From Pseudomonas sp. BP8 (GTDB lineage Bacteria; Pseudomonadota; Gammaproteobacteria; Pseudomonadales; Pseudomonadaceae), in NCBI RefSeq assembly GCF_017875955.1, contig NZ_JAGINK010000001.1, positions 4,494,501 to 4,558,500 of the forward strand: a stretch of DNA of 64,000 bases, written 5' to 3'. Shown here in pieces: positions 1-8,621 of this stretch. The position numbers and the translations under genes are program-made. Each line of letters starts with the position of its first letter. The stretch's first letter is position 1. The notes beneath the pieces were generated by a model. It searched no databases. It saw only the letters and a program-made list of their open reading frames with translations, and had not been told where the DNA came from.

Positions 1-74
1 CTGTATCCCCCGTCGACGTTGATCCTCAATGCCCGTAATGTAGGCGCCCCCAGATCGCAGCAAGGACTCAGCAG

Positions 75-380
75 ATGATCACCTGTCACCTCAAATACGT
101 CATCGACCCGTACCAGATCCCGGCCTTCGAAGCCTACGCGCGCCTGTGGATCCGCCTGGTCAACCGCATGGGCGGCACCCACCACGGTTACTTCCTGCCC
201 TCGGAAGGCGCCAACAACATCGCCTACTGCCAGTTCAGCTTCCCCAGCCTGGCGGCCTACGAGCAGTACCGCAAGGATTCGGAAACCGATCCGGAGTGCG
301 TCGCAGCGTTTGCGCTGGCCACCGAGCAGCGCCTCATTTTGAGCTACGAGCGCAGCTTCATGCGCCCTGTGCTCGAATAA
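75..380 (+). CDS. NIPSNAP family protein
   Basis: A 101-residue protein with the compact alpha/beta ferredoxin-like pattern of NIPSNAP domains (dimeric alpha-beta barrel superfamily). Visible landmarks are an N-terminal strand ITCHLKYVIDP, a central GGTHHGYFLPSEG loop and a C-terminal FALATEQRLILSYERSF segment. The family's biochemical role is poorly known in bacteria, so no reaction is assigned. The ATG is preceded by AAGGA. Its stop codon overlaps the ATG of the following Nudix remnant (TAATG), so the two were probably once translationally coupled. The length is typical for single-domain NIPSNAP proteins, so it looks intact. Confidence 0.85.
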   Translation: MITCHLKYVIDPYQIPAFEAYARLWIRLVNRMGGTHHGYFLPSEGANNIAYCQFSFPSLAAYEQYRKDSETDPECVAAFALATEQRLILSYERSFMRPVLE

Positions 381-620
381 TGCACTCCACTGATAGGGAG
401 CAGTCAGCCGTATCGCAAGCCCATATCCGCCCACTCGCCTTGTGTGTTTTTAGCCACCCCGGAAAGGTCCTGGTCAACTTTTTCGAGGACGCTGTCACCG
501 ATCAGACCCTGTACCGCCCGCTGGGTGGTGGCATCGAGTTTGGCGAAAAAGACCCTGTGGGAACAACGTATTCCCTTCCTCAAGCTGGCGCGGTCTGTGT
601 GGGATCGCGCTAACGTTTGA
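380..620 (+). pseudogene. Nudix hydrolase remnant, truncated and fused to a foreign tail
   Basis: The frame opened by the ATG at 380 reads RPLALCVFSHPGKVLV, then RPLGGGIEFGE, the start of a Nudix box (GGGxxxGE). The rest of the box (about GX5EX7REUXEEXGU) and all downstream Nudix fold are missing. The frame stops at 613 after 77 codons, against about 130-150 for a Nudix protein. Just after the break, at a run of five A's near 545-549, another frame reads a protein-like tail (TLWEQRIPFLKLARSVWDR) ending at 618-620. The simplest reading is an internal deletion joining the N-terminus of a Nudix gene to the C-terminus of itself or another gene. A catalytically active Nudix enzyme is not possible from this sequence. 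Confidence 0.7.
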
Positions 621-734
621 GTGTTGTGCAGGACAGTTGCTGTCACAGAGGCCGCGCGTTTGGGGGCGGCCTTGCCGGGGCGCCGGGCCGGTCGGAATGG
701 GCCGCGCAGCGGCCCCACTCCCTTCGCGATAGCG

Positions 735-2018
735 CTAGGCCGCCAGACGCCCGCTGGCAATCGCCGCCGAAGCCGCCAACATCGCCCGCAACAGCACCGC
801 GCAGCCTGCAGCCAGATCCTCCGGCGTGGCGTTCTCGATCTCGTTGTGGCTGATGCCGTTCTCGCACGGCACAAAGATCATCCCCGCCGGCCCCAGCTCG
901 GCCAGGAAGATCGCATCGTGCCCTGCCCCACTGACGATATCCATGTGCGCCAGGCCCAGCGTCTGCGCCGAGTCACGCACCGCATCGACGCAACCGCGGT
1001 CAAAATACAGCGCCGGAAAGTCCGCCGTCGGCGTCAGGTCGAAACTCAAGCCATGCTTGGCGCAGGTGCCCTCGATCACTCCGCGCACTTCGGCAATCAT
1101 CGCGTCGAGCTGATCGGCCTGCAGATGACGGAAATCCAAGGTCATGCGCACCTCGCCGGGGATGACGTTGCGCGAACCAGGATAAGCCTGCAGGCAACCG
1201 ACCGTGCCACAGGCATGCGGCTGATGAGCGAGCGCGGTGCGGTTGACCGCTTCGACCACGGCAGCAGCGCCGACCAGGGCATCTTTGCGCAGGTGCATCG
1301 GGGTCGGCCCGGCATGCGCTTCGACACCGCGCAGGGTCAGGTCGAACCACTTCTGGCCCAGTGCCCCGAGGACCACGCCGATGGTCTTCGCTTCGTCCTC
1401 AAGAATCGGCCCCTGCTCGATATGCGCCTCGAAGTAGGCACCCACCGGATGGCCCAGTACCGCGCGCGGGCCGGCATAGCCGATGGCGTTCAACGCTTCG
1501 CCGACCGTCACCCCTTGCGCGTCGGGCTTGGCCAGGGTTTCTTCCAGGGTGAATTTACCCGCGAACACCCCCGAGCCCATCATGCAGGGGGCAAAGCGCG
1601 AGCCCTCTTCGTTGGTCCATACCACCACTTCCAGCGGCGCTTCGGTTTCAACGCCGAGGTCATTGAGGGTACGGATCACCTCGAGCCCGGCCATCACGCC
1701 GTAGCAGCCATCGAACTTGCCGCCGGTGGGCTGGGTGTCGATATGGCTGCCGGTCATCACCGGCGGCAGCGCCGGATTACGGCCGGGACGGCGGGCAAAA
1801 ATGTTGCCGACTGCATCGATGCTGACACTACAGCCGGCAGCCTCGCACCACTGCACGAACAGGTCGCGCGCCTGGCGGTCGAGGTCGGTCAGCGCCAGGC
1901 GGCAGACGCCGCCCTTTTGCGTGGCGCCGAGGCGCGCGAGCTCCATCAGTGAATCCCACAGGCGCGCACTGTCGACGTGGCGCTCGGTGGATTGCAGGAC
2001 ATCCTTGGCAGGCTTCAT
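735..2018 (-). CDS. Zn-dependent amidohydrolase, N-carbamoyl-beta-alanine amidohydrolase (beta-ureidopropionase) type
   Basis: A 427-residue M20-family carbamoylase (HyuC/AmaB/allantoate amidohydrolase group). Family metal and substrate motifs are present: GSHIDTQPTGGKFDG, TNEEGSRF, FEAHIEQGP, GAGHDA and the C-terminal CENGISHNE histidine region. Family members cleave N-carbamoyl amino acids to the amino acid, CO2 and NH3. Next to dihydropyrimidinase and PreA/PreT, the likely substrate is N-carbamoyl-beta-alanine (from uracil) or N-carbamoyl-beta-aminoisobutyrate (from thymine), the third step of reductive pyrimidine breakdown. Allantoate amidohydrolase is the main alternative, but no other purine genes are nearby. 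It lies downstream of and codirectional with the NCS1 permease gene, separated by a REP fragment. Confidence 0.88.
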   Translation of the reverse strand: MKPAKDVLQSTERHVDSARLWDSLMELARLGATQKGGVCRLALTDLDRQARDLFVQWCEAAGCSVSIDAVGNIFARRPGRNPALPPVMTGSHIDTQPTGGKFDGCYGVMAGLEVIRTLNDLGVETEAPLEVVVWTNEEGSRFAPCMMGSGVFAGKFTLEETLAKPDAQGVTVGEALNAIGYAGPRAVLGHPVGAYFEAHIEQGPILEDEAKTIGVVLGALGQKWFDLTLRGVEAHAGPTPMHLRKDALVGAAAVVEAVNRTALAHQPHACGTVGCLQAYPGSRNVIPGEVRMTLDFRHLQADQLDAMIAEVRGVIEGTCAKHGLSFDLTPTADFPALYFDRGCVDAVRDSAQTLGLAHMDIVSGAGHDAIFLAELGPAGMIFVPCENGISHNEIENATPEDLAAGCAVLLRAMLAASAAIASGRLAA

Positions 2019-2068
2019 CGGTCGTCTCCTCAGGGTCTCTTTTTGATCAGGTTATGCGCTGGCTGGAC

Positions 2069-2103
2069 CGGCCTCTTCGCGGGGCGAGCCCGCTCCTGCA
2101 GGG
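2069..2103. repeat. REP element, GGGGCAAGCCCGCTCC family (single copy)
   Basis: A GC-rich palindromic unit matching the family seen at 24374, 33453, 47413, 56455 and 62982 in this window (core CTTCGCGGGGC.AGCCCGCTCCT). It sits between the amidohydrolase and the NCS1 permease. This copy has two substitutions relative to the commonest form. Confidence 0.75.
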
Positions 2104-2121
2104 TCAGCGTCCAACTCGCTA

Positions 2122-3612
2122 TCAGGGCAACGGCTTGGCCAGGCGTGCCGGATTGCGTCCTGCAAGGCCGCCGAGCAGGTAATACAAGCCCCCGCCAAGC
2201 AACGAGCCGGTGAACCAGCCGTAGTCGTAGAACCAGCTGAAGCTGCTGTTGCCGATGGACATCACGGTCAGCGCCACCGGCAAGGCGAAGGCAGCAAAGC
2301 CCGCCCAGTTCCAGGCCGGGTAGACGTCGTCGCGGTACAAGCCGGCCAGATCCAGACGCTGGCGACGGATCAGGAAGTAGTCCACCACCATGATCCCGGC
2401 AATCGGCCCGAGCAGGCTCGAATAGCCCAGCAGCCAGTTGGAATACACGCTCTCCAGACTGATATCGGAAACAATCCAGCCAAGCTTTTTCAGCAGCTCA
2501 TGCCCCATCAACAACAGCCCGATCACGCCGGTAAGCAGCACCGCCTTGGTTCGCCCGATCAGGCGCGGGGCGATGTTCTGGAAGTCGTTGGTGGGCGAGA
2601 CGATGTTTGCCGCAGTGTTGGTCGACAGCGTGGCGATGATGATCAAGGCCATGGCCAAGGCGACCCAGCCCGGGCTCTGGATACGGCCGATGAGGCTGAC
2701 CGGGTCAGACACCGTTTCACCGACCAGCGACGCCGAGGCAGCGGTCATCACCACCCCCAGCGCAGCGAACAGGAACATGGTCAGCGGCAGGCCGAAGATC
2801 TGCCCAAGGATCTGGTCCTTCTGGCTCTTGGCGTAGCGGCTGAAGTCGGGAATGTTCAACGACAAGGTGGCCCAGAAACCGACCATGGCGGTCAGCCCTG
2901 CACAGAAGTAACTGACCACGCTGGCGCCCTCCGGGCGTTTCGGCGGTTGCGCCAGCAGTTCGCTCATCGACATGTGCGGCAAGGCCCAGAACAGCAGGCC
3001 GAAACCGACCGCCACCAGCAGGGGCGCCGACAGCGTTTCCAGCCACTTGATCGACTCGGCACCGCGCAGCACTACCCACAGGTTGAGCGCCCAGAAGATC
3101 ATGAAGCCGATCACCTCACCGGTCCCTTCCAGGGCTTTCCAGCCATCGAACATCGACCCCAGGAACAGGTGAATGGCCAGGCCGCCGAACATCGTCTGGA
3201 TGCCGAACCAGCCACAGGCGACCACCGCCCGGATCAGGCACGGCACGTTGGAGCCGAGGATGCCGAACGATGAGCGCAGCAACACCGGGAAGGGAATGCC
3301 GTACTTGGTGCCGGGGAAGGCGTTGAGGGTCAGCGGGATCAGCACGATGAGGTTGGCCAGCAGGATCGCCAGCAACGCCTCGCCCACGCTCAGGCCAAAG
3401 TACGCGGTGAGCACCCCGCCCAGGGTGTAGGTAGGCACGCAGATGGACATGCCCACCCACAAGGCGGTGATGTGCCACTTGTTCCAGGTGCGTTGGTGGA
3501 CCTTGGTCGGGGCCATGTCGTGGTTGTAGCGGGGGCTGTCGAGCACGTCACTGCCAGCATTGAGCTCGCACAACCCATCCTTTTCGATCACTTCGGATCT
3601 GCTCTGTTGCAT
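2122..3612 (-). CDS. NCS1 family nucleobase:cation symporter (pyrimidine/hydantoin permease)
   Basis: A 496-residue inner-membrane protein with about 12 hydrophobic segments and the NCS1 layout. TM1 reads WNKWHITALWVGMSICVPTY, followed by a GLSVGEALLAI segment, FPVLLRSSFGILGSNVP (typical NCS1 'R.sfG..G'), and a conserved NTAANIVSP..DF loop. NCS1 permeases import uracil, allantoin, cytosine or hydantoins with a cation. Its position between two pyrimidine-degradation enzymes suggests uracil, thymine or a dihydropyrimidine as substrate. The start ATG has a strong GGAGAAGG ribosome site. It is divergent from hydA across a 606-bp regulatory region. Confidence 0.88.
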   Translation of the reverse strand: MQQSRSEVIEKDGLCELNAGSDVLDSPRYNHDMAPTKVHQRTWNKWHITALWVGMSICVPTYTLGGVLTAYFGLSVGEALLAILLANLIVLIPLTLNAFPGTKYGIPFPVLLRSSFGILGSNVPCLIRAVVACGWFGIQTMFGGLAIHLFLGSMFDGWKALEGTGEVIGFMIFWALNLWVVLRGAESIKWLETLSAPLLVAVGFGLLFWALPHMSMSELLAQPPKRPEGASVVSYFCAGLTAMVGFWATLSLNIPDFSRYAKSQKDQILGQIFGLPLTMFLFAALGVVMTAASASLVGETVSDPVSLIGRIQSPGWVALAMALIIIATLSTNTAANIVSPTNDFQNIAPRLIGRTKAVLLTGVIGLLLMGHELLKKLGWIVSDISLESVYSNWLLGYSSLLGPIAGIMVVDYFLIRRQRLDLAGLYRDDVYPAWNWAGFAAFALPVALTVMSIGNSSFSWFYDYGWFTGSLLGGGLYYLLGGLAGRNPARLAKPLP

Positions 3613-3959
3613 GGGGCCTTCTCCAGATTTTTTCTAGTTGTTCGCTCATCGGGCTAACGCGATGGCCGGAGTACACACACCAGCAGTACTGCTCCTCCGG
3701 CCCGGCCTGGCAGCGGGCCCACTCAATAAGCGTGCCGGGTTGGCCAACGCCTTCCCGAATGGCCGCCACCGACCGGAGGTAACTAGCTGTTCTGCAAAGC
3801 AATCATCTACAACCACGAAAAGCCCTAGCGGCCCCTCGCCCGCCGCTTGCACCCCACCGGCCCACGGCGACCGGTTTCAATCTGGTGCAGCCTGATTTTT
3901 TTCAACGCGGCCCGCGCTTGAAAAACCAGGATTCAAGCAGCTGATTTTGCATGGAAAAT

Positions 3960-3985
3960 CTTGACCAATTTGGCTTCTTGTCAAG
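3960..3985. promoter_or_regulatory. Inverted repeat CTTGAC-N14-GTCAAG
   Basis: The arms CTTGAC and GTCAAG match perfectly across 14 nt. The left arm continues as TTGACCA, which equals the half-site I remember for RutR (TTGACCA-NN-TGGTCAA), but the right half-site is not at the RutR spacing. It could be an operator for the RutR-like TetR protein encoded at 8622-9242. That is inference only. Confidence 0.35.
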
Positions 3986-4120
3986 TGCGTCAATTTGGGG
4001 AGACCCCTCACCATTTTGGTGATTATTAAATTAATTACTTATATTTCAGCAACTTACTGAAGATATAAGCTTATAAATAATTTTCTTGAACAATAGTTGA
4101 TCCGCATCTAGATTTCATTC

Positions 4121-4136
4121 TTGTCAGGTCTGACAG
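4121..4136. promoter_or_regulatory. Candidate TetR-family operator TTGTCAGGTCTGACAG
   Basis: A 6-2-6 perfect palindrome (TGTCAG-GT-CTGACA), extended to 7-2-7 with one mismatch, lies 82 bp upstream of hydA. The 7-2-7 geometry is that of the RutR operator, and the regulator encoded downstream is RutR-like. It lies between the AT-rich region and the hydA ribosome site, a position suited to repression. Confidence 0.45.
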
Positions 4137-4218
4137 GATTGCAAGTTTCCTCCAGCCACTGGCAGACGAATAATTTCAAGAACCGGCTTCAGACCGGTCA
4201 GCCTGCGAGGAAGACGGC

Positions 4219-5658
4219 ATGTCCCTGTTGATCCGTGGTGCCACCGTGGTTACCCACGAAGAAAGCTACCCCGCTGATGTCCTGTGTGTTGATGGCCTGA
4301 TCCGCGCCATCGGCGAAAACCTCGACCCGCCCACCGACTGCGAGATCCTCGACGGCAGTGGCCAGTACCTGATGCCTGGCGGTATCGACCCGCATACCCA
4401 CATGCAGTTGCCGTTCATGGGCACCGTGGCCAGCGAAGACTTTTTCAGCGGCACCGCCGCGGGCCTCGCCGGCGGGACCACCTCGATCATCGACTTCGTT
4501 ATCCCCAATCCCCAGCAGTCGCTGCTGGAGGCGTTTCATACCTGGCGTGGCTGGGCAGAGAAATCTGCCAGCGATTATGGTTTTCACGTTGCCATCACTT
4601 GGTGGAGCGAACAGGTCGCCGAAGAAATGGGCGAGCTGGTCGCCCATCACGGGGTCAACAGCTTCAAGCACTTCATGGCCTACAAGAACGCGATCATGGC
4701 TGCCGACGACACCCTGGTGGCCAGCTTCGAGCGCTGCCTGCAACTGGGCGCGGTGCCGACTGTGCATGCGGAGAACGGCGAGCTGGTCTACCACCTGCAA
4801 CAGAAGCTGCTCGCCCAAGGCATGACCGGGCCCGAGGCGCACCCGCTGTCGCGTCCGCCGCAGGTTGAAGGTGAAGCCGCCAGCCGGGCGATTCGCATTG
4901 CCGAGACCTTGGGCACGCCGCTGTACCTGGTCCATGTGTCGACCCGCGAAGCGCTCGACGAAATCGCCTACGCCCGAGGCAAGGGCCAGCCGGTCTACGG
5001 CGAAGTGCTGCCCGGCCACCTGCTGCTCGACGACAGCGTCTACCGTGACCCCGACTGGTCGACCGCCGCCGGCTACGTGATGAGCCCGCCATTCCGCCCA
5101 CGCGAGCACCAGGAGGCGCTGTGGCGCGGGTTGCAGTCGGGCAACCTGCACACCACCGCCACCGACCACTGCTGTTTCTGCGCCGAGCAGAAGGCCGTGG
5201 GGCGCGATGACTTCAGCCGCATTCCCAACGGCACCGCCGGTATCGAGGACCGCATGGCGGTGCTCTGGGATGCCGGGGTCAACAGCGGGCGCTTGTCGAT
5301 GCATGAGTTCGTTGCACTGACCTCGACCAACACCGCGAAAATCTTCAACCTGTTCCCGCGCAAAGGCGCCATCCGTGTCGGCGCCGACGCTGACCTGGTG
5401 CTGTGGGACCCACAGGGCACGCGCACGATCTCCGCGCAGACCCATCACCAGCGGGTCGACTTCAACATCTTCGAGGGCCGCACCGTGCGCGGCATCCCCA
5501 GCCACACCATCAGCCAGGGCCGCGTGGTCTGGGCCGATGGCGACCTGCGCGCCGAACCCGGCGCCGGCCGTTATATCGAGCGCCCGGCCTACCCCTCGGT
5601 GTTCGAGGTACTCAGCCGCCGCGCCGAGCACCAGCGACCGACCCCCGTCAGCCGCTGA
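4219..5658 (+). CDS. hydA: Dihydropyrimidinase
   Basis: A 479-residue amidohydrolase that opens the ring of 5,6-dihydrouracil/dihydrothymine to N-carbamoyl-beta-amino acids in the cytoplasm. All binuclear-zinc ligands are visible at the positions usual for D-hydantoinases/dihydropyrimidinases: H59 and H61 (DPHTHMQ), the lysine to be carboxylated K150 (GVNSFK), H183 (TVHAENGE), H239 (LYLVHVST) and D316 (ATDHCCF). Length is normal. The ATG follows a GAGGAAG ribosome site. It is the first gene of a plus-strand set with preT and preA, so the three genes cover the first two steps of the pathway. D-hydantoinase is a side activity of the same fold and cannot be excluded. Confidence 0.93.
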   Translation: MSLLIRGATVVTHEESYPADVLCVDGLIRAIGENLDPPTDCEILDGSGQYLMPGGIDPHTHMQLPFMGTVASEDFFSGTAAGLAGGTTSIIDFVIPNPQQSLLEAFHTWRGWAEKSASDYGFHVAITWWSEQVAEEMGELVAHHGVNSFKHFMAYKNAIMAADDTLVASFERCLQLGAVPTVHAENGELVYHLQQKLLAQGMTGPEAHPLSRPPQVEGEAASRAIRIAETLGTPLYLVHVSTREALDEIAYARGKGQPVYGEVLPGHLLLDDSVYRDPDWSTAAGYVMSPPFRPREHQEALWRGLQSGNLHTTATDHCCFCAEQKAVGRDDFSRIPNGTAGIEDRMAVLWDAGVNSGRLSMHEFVALTSTNTAKIFNLFPRKGAIRVGADADLVLWDPQGTRTISAQTHHQRVDFNIFEGRTVRGIPSHTISQGRVVWADGDLRAEPGAGRYIERPAYPSVFEVLSRRAEHQRPTPVSR

Positions 5659-5790
5659 CCACCCGCACTGCCGCACCGGCTCAGCAGAAGCCGGGCGGCG
5701 CCGTATTGCTGTTGACTGCCATCCACCCAGCACGGACCGGGCGGGTAACCGCCGCCTGGTGCGAGATAAAAACAGAGAGAGGCTACAACC

Positions 5791-7158
5791 GTGATCGATG
5801 CCCTGAACCACTTGCCGCACCCCCGGGGTGGCGCCGAGCAGTTGGCCGAGCAGTTCGGCGACCTCGCCCCGCCCCTCACCGCCCGCCAGGCCGCCGTTGA
5901 AAGCTCGCGCTGCCTGTACTGCTTCGATGCGCCGTGCGTCAACGCCTGCCCGAGCGACATCGATATCCCCTCGTTCATCCACCGCATCAGCGACGAGAAC
6001 CTGCAAGGCGCCGCCGAGCGGATCCTGTCGGCCAACATCCTCGGCGGCAGTTGCGCCCGCGTCTGCCCCACCGAAATCCTCTGCGAGCAGGCCTGCGTGC
6101 GTAACAACGCCCAGGAGTGCGCACCGGTGCTGATCGGCCAACTGCAGCGCTATGCGCTGGACAACGCCGGTTTCAGCGAACACCCGTTCAAACGTTCGCC
6201 GGCCAGCGGCAAGCGCATCGCCGTGGTCGGCGCCGGCCCGGCGGGGTTGTCCTGCGCGCACCGCCTGGCGATGCATGGCCACGATGTGGTGATCTTCGAG
6301 GCGCGGGACAAATCCGGCGGCCTCAATGAATACGGCATCGCCCGCTACAAGCTGGTGGATGACTACGCCCAGCGTGAGGTGGAGTTTCTGCTCGGCATCG
6401 GCGGCATCGAGATTCGCCATGGCCAGCGCCTGGGCGACAACCTCAGCCTGAGCGAGCTGCACCAGCAGTACGACTCGGTGTTTCTCGGCCTCGGCCTGAA
6501 TGCCGTGCGCCAGCTCGGGCTGCCAGATGAACAGGCGCCCGGCCTGCTCGCCGCGACCGATTACATCCGCGAGCTGCGCCAAACCGACGACCTCAGCCAA
6601 CTGCCACTGGCCGACCGCTGCCTGGTGATCGGCGCCGGCAACACCGCCATCGACATGGCTGTGCAGATGAGCCGCCTCGGTGCCCGCGACGTCAACCTGG
6701 TGTACCGCCGGGGTCACGCCGACATGGGCGCCACCGAACATGAGCAGGACATCGCCAAGGCCAACCAGGTGCGCCTGCACACCTGGGCACGCCCCGATGC
6801 CGTGCTGCTCGACGACAATGGCCGCGTGCGCGGCATGCGCTTCGCCCGCACCGGCCTGGTCGAAGGCCGCCTGAGCGACACTGGCGAGAACTTCGAGCTG
6901 GCTGCCGACGCCATCTTCACGGCCATCGGCCAATGCTTTGACGAGCACAGCCTGAGCGACCCGCTGGCCGCGCAACTGGCGCGCGATGGCGAACGCATCC
7001 GCGTCGACGCCAGCATGTGCACCAGCGTGCCCGGCGTGTACGCCGGCGGCGACTGCACCGCGCTGGGCCAGGACCTCACCGTCCAGGCCGTGCAACACGG
7101 CAAGCTGGCCGCCGAAGCCATCCATGCCCAACTCATGCTCAATGTGGAGGCTGCGTAA
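5791..7158 (+). CDS. preT: Dihydropyrimidine dehydrogenase, NAD-binding flavoprotein subunit PreT
   Basis: A 455-residue protein matching the N-terminal part of mammalian dihydropyrimidine dehydrogenase. It has two cysteine clusters for 4Fe-4S centres (CLYCFDAPCVNACP near residues 40-55 and SCARVCP..CEQAC near 90-110). An FAD dinucleotide fold follows (VVGAGPAGLSCA), then a second NAD(P) fold (VIGAGNTAIDMA), with a C-terminal GVYAGGDCT FAD motif. It passes electrons between NAD(P)H and the PreA subunit. The start is GTG. The 131-nt gap after hydA contains GC-rich inverted segments but no gene. The stop directly abuts preA (TAA-ATG). Confidence 0.92.
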   Translation: MIDALNHLPHPRGGAEQLAEQFGDLAPPLTARQAAVESSRCLYCFDAPCVNACPSDIDIPSFIHRISDENLQGAAERILSANILGGSCARVCPTEILCEQACVRNNAQECAPVLIGQLQRYALDNAGFSEHPFKRSPASGKRIAVVGAGPAGLSCAHRLAMHGHDVVIFEARDKSGGLNEYGIARYKLVDDYAQREVEFLLGIGGIEIRHGQRLGDNLSLSELHQQYDSVFLGLGLNAVRQLGLPDEQAPGLLAATDYIRELRQTDDLSQLPLADRCLVIGAGNTAIDMAVQMSRLGARDVNLVYRRGHADMGATEHEQDIAKANQVRLHTWARPDAVLLDDNGRVRGMRFARTGLVEGRLSDTGENFELAADAIFTAIGQCFDEHSLSDPLAAQLARDGERIRVDASMCTSVPGVYAGGDCTALGQDLTVQAVQHGKLAAEAIHAQLMLNVEAA

Positions 7159-8433
7159 ATGGCCGACTTGTCTATCGTGTTCGCCGGCATCAAGTCCCCC
7201 AACCCGTTCTGGCTGGCCTCCGCGCCGCCGACCGACAAGGCCTACAACGTGGTCCGCGCCTTCGAGGCTGGCTGGGGCGGCGTGGTCTGGAAGACCCTCG
7301 GCGAAGACCCGGCGGCGGTCAACGTCTCGTCGCGCTACTCGGCGCACTTCGGCCCCAACCGCCAGGTGCAAGGGATCAACAACATCGAGCTGATCACCGA
7401 CCGTTCACTGGAGATCAACCTGCGCGAGATCACCCAGGTCAAAAAGGACTGGCCTGACCGCGCGCTGATCGTGTCACTGATGGTGCCGTGCGAAGAACAA
7501 TCGTGGAAGTTCATCCTGCCGCTGGTCGAAGCCACCGGCGCCGATGGCATCGAGCTCAACTTCGGCTGCCCGCACGGCATGCCTGAGCGCGGCATGGGCG
7601 CCGCAGTCGGCCAGGTGCCGGAGTACGTCGAAATGGTCACCCGCTGGTGCAAGACCTACTGCTCGCTGCCGGTGATCGTCAAGCTCACGCCAAACATCAC
7701 CGACATCCGCACTTCGGCACGTGCGGCCCATCGCGGCGGGGCCGATGCGGTGTCGCTGATCAACACCATCAACTCGATCACCAGTGTCGACCTGGAGCGC
7801 ATGGTCGCCCACCCGATCGTCGGCGACCAGAGCACCCATGGCGGTTACTGCGGCTCGGCGGTGAAGCCGATCGCGTTGAACATGGTGGCCGAGATTGCCC
7901 GCGACCCGCTCACCCGCGGCCTGCCGATCTGCGGCATTGGCGGGATCGGCAACTGGCGGGATGCGGCGGAGTTCGTTGCTTTGGGCTGCGGCGCGGTACA
8001 GGTGTGCACGGCGGCGATGCTGCATGGTTTCCGGATTGTCGAAGACATGCAGGATGGCCTGTCGCGCTGGATGGACCAGCATGGGCATCAGAGCCTGGAG
8101 GCGTTTCGTGGCCAGGCGGTGGGGCATACCACGGACTGGAAGTACCTGGACATCAACTACAAGGTCATTGCCAAGATCGACCAGGAGGCCTGCATTGGCT
8201 GCGGGCGGTGTCATATCGCCTGTGAGGACACCTCGCACCAGGCCATCGGCAGTACCTTGCAAGCGGACGGTACACATGGCTACAGCGTGATCGAAGAGGA
8301 GTGCGTGGGCTGCAACCTGTGCCAGATCACCTGCCCGGTGGAAGACTGCATCGAGATGGTCCCGCAGGAGACCGGCAAGCCATACCTGAACTGGACCCAG
8401 GATCCGCGCAACCCCTACCGTGAGGCCAGCTGA
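7159..8433 (+). CDS. preA: Dihydropyrimidine dehydrogenase, FMN/4Fe-4S subunit PreA
   Basis: A 424-residue subunit that reduces uracil/thymine to the 5,6-dihydro form. The first ~320 residues form an FMN TIM barrel like class-1 dihydroorotate dehydrogenase. They carry the active-site loop NFGCPHGMPERGMG, whose cysteine corresponds to the catalytic Cys of mammalian enzyme. The C-terminus carries two 4Fe-4S motifs (CIGCGRCHIAC and CVGCNLCQITCPVEDC). It starts one base after the preT stop, so the two subunits should be made together. It is followed by a REP pair that probably marks the end of the unit. Confidence 0.94.
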   Translation: MADLSIVFAGIKSPNPFWLASAPPTDKAYNVVRAFEAGWGGVVWKTLGEDPAAVNVSSRYSAHFGPNRQVQGINNIELITDRSLEINLREITQVKKDWPDRALIVSLMVPCEEQSWKFILPLVEATGADGIELNFGCPHGMPERGMGAAVGQVPEYVEMVTRWCKTYCSLPVIVKLTPNITDIRTSARAAHRGGADAVSLINTINSITSVDLERMVAHPIVGDQSTHGGYCGSAVKPIALNMVAEIARDPLTRGLPICGIGGIGNWRDAAEFVALGCGAVQVCTAAMLHGFRIVEDMQDGLSRWMDQHGHQSLEAFRGQAVGHTTDWKYLDINYKVIAKIDQEACIGCGRCHIACEDTSHQAIGSTLQADGTHGYSVIEEECVGCNLCQITCPVEDCIEMVPQETGKPYLNWTQDPRNPYREAS

Positions 8434-8463
8434 TATCCGGAGATTGCTGGGGCTGCTGCGCAA

Positions 8464-8544
8464 CCCTTTCGCGACACAAGGCCGCTCCCACAATGGACCG
8501 CGTTGCGTCATCTACTGTGGGAGCGGCCTTGTGTCGCGAAAGGG
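8464..8544. repeat. Inverted REP pair, TTTCGCGACAC-GGCCGCTCCCACA family
   Basis: Two perfect 29-nt arms face each other across 23 nt between preA and the TetR gene. The right side continues into a GGGGCGCGCAGCGCCCC hairpin and a longer tail (to about 8625) that recurs inverted at 35776-35850. It can form a long hairpin and lies between two convergent genes. Confidence 0.85.
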
Positions 8545-8621
8545 GCGCGCAGCGCCCCCGGCATTGCCGGCCTCCATGATGAAATCCGCAGGTAACGCAA
8601 AGACCTTGCAAGGGCTGACCC

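Larger units (their letters stand above)
3613..4218. other. Divergent regulatory region between the NCS1 permease and hydA
   Basis: This 606-bp gap contains no convincing gene. The right half (about 3890-4140) is far more AT-rich than its surroundings. It carries two inverted repeats described separately (3960-3985 and 4121-4136), which makes it the likely control region for both the permease and the hydA-preT-preA unit. No clear sigma-54 -24/-12 element was found by eye. Confidence 0.6.

Noticed and set aside
4198..7371. A 1057-codon open frame on the minus strand opposite hydA and preT
   Set aside because: It is an antisense shadow produced by high GC at third codon positions. The plus strand encodes two clear enzymes with all active-site motifs, and the antisense product is Gly/Ala/His/Val-rich without domains.
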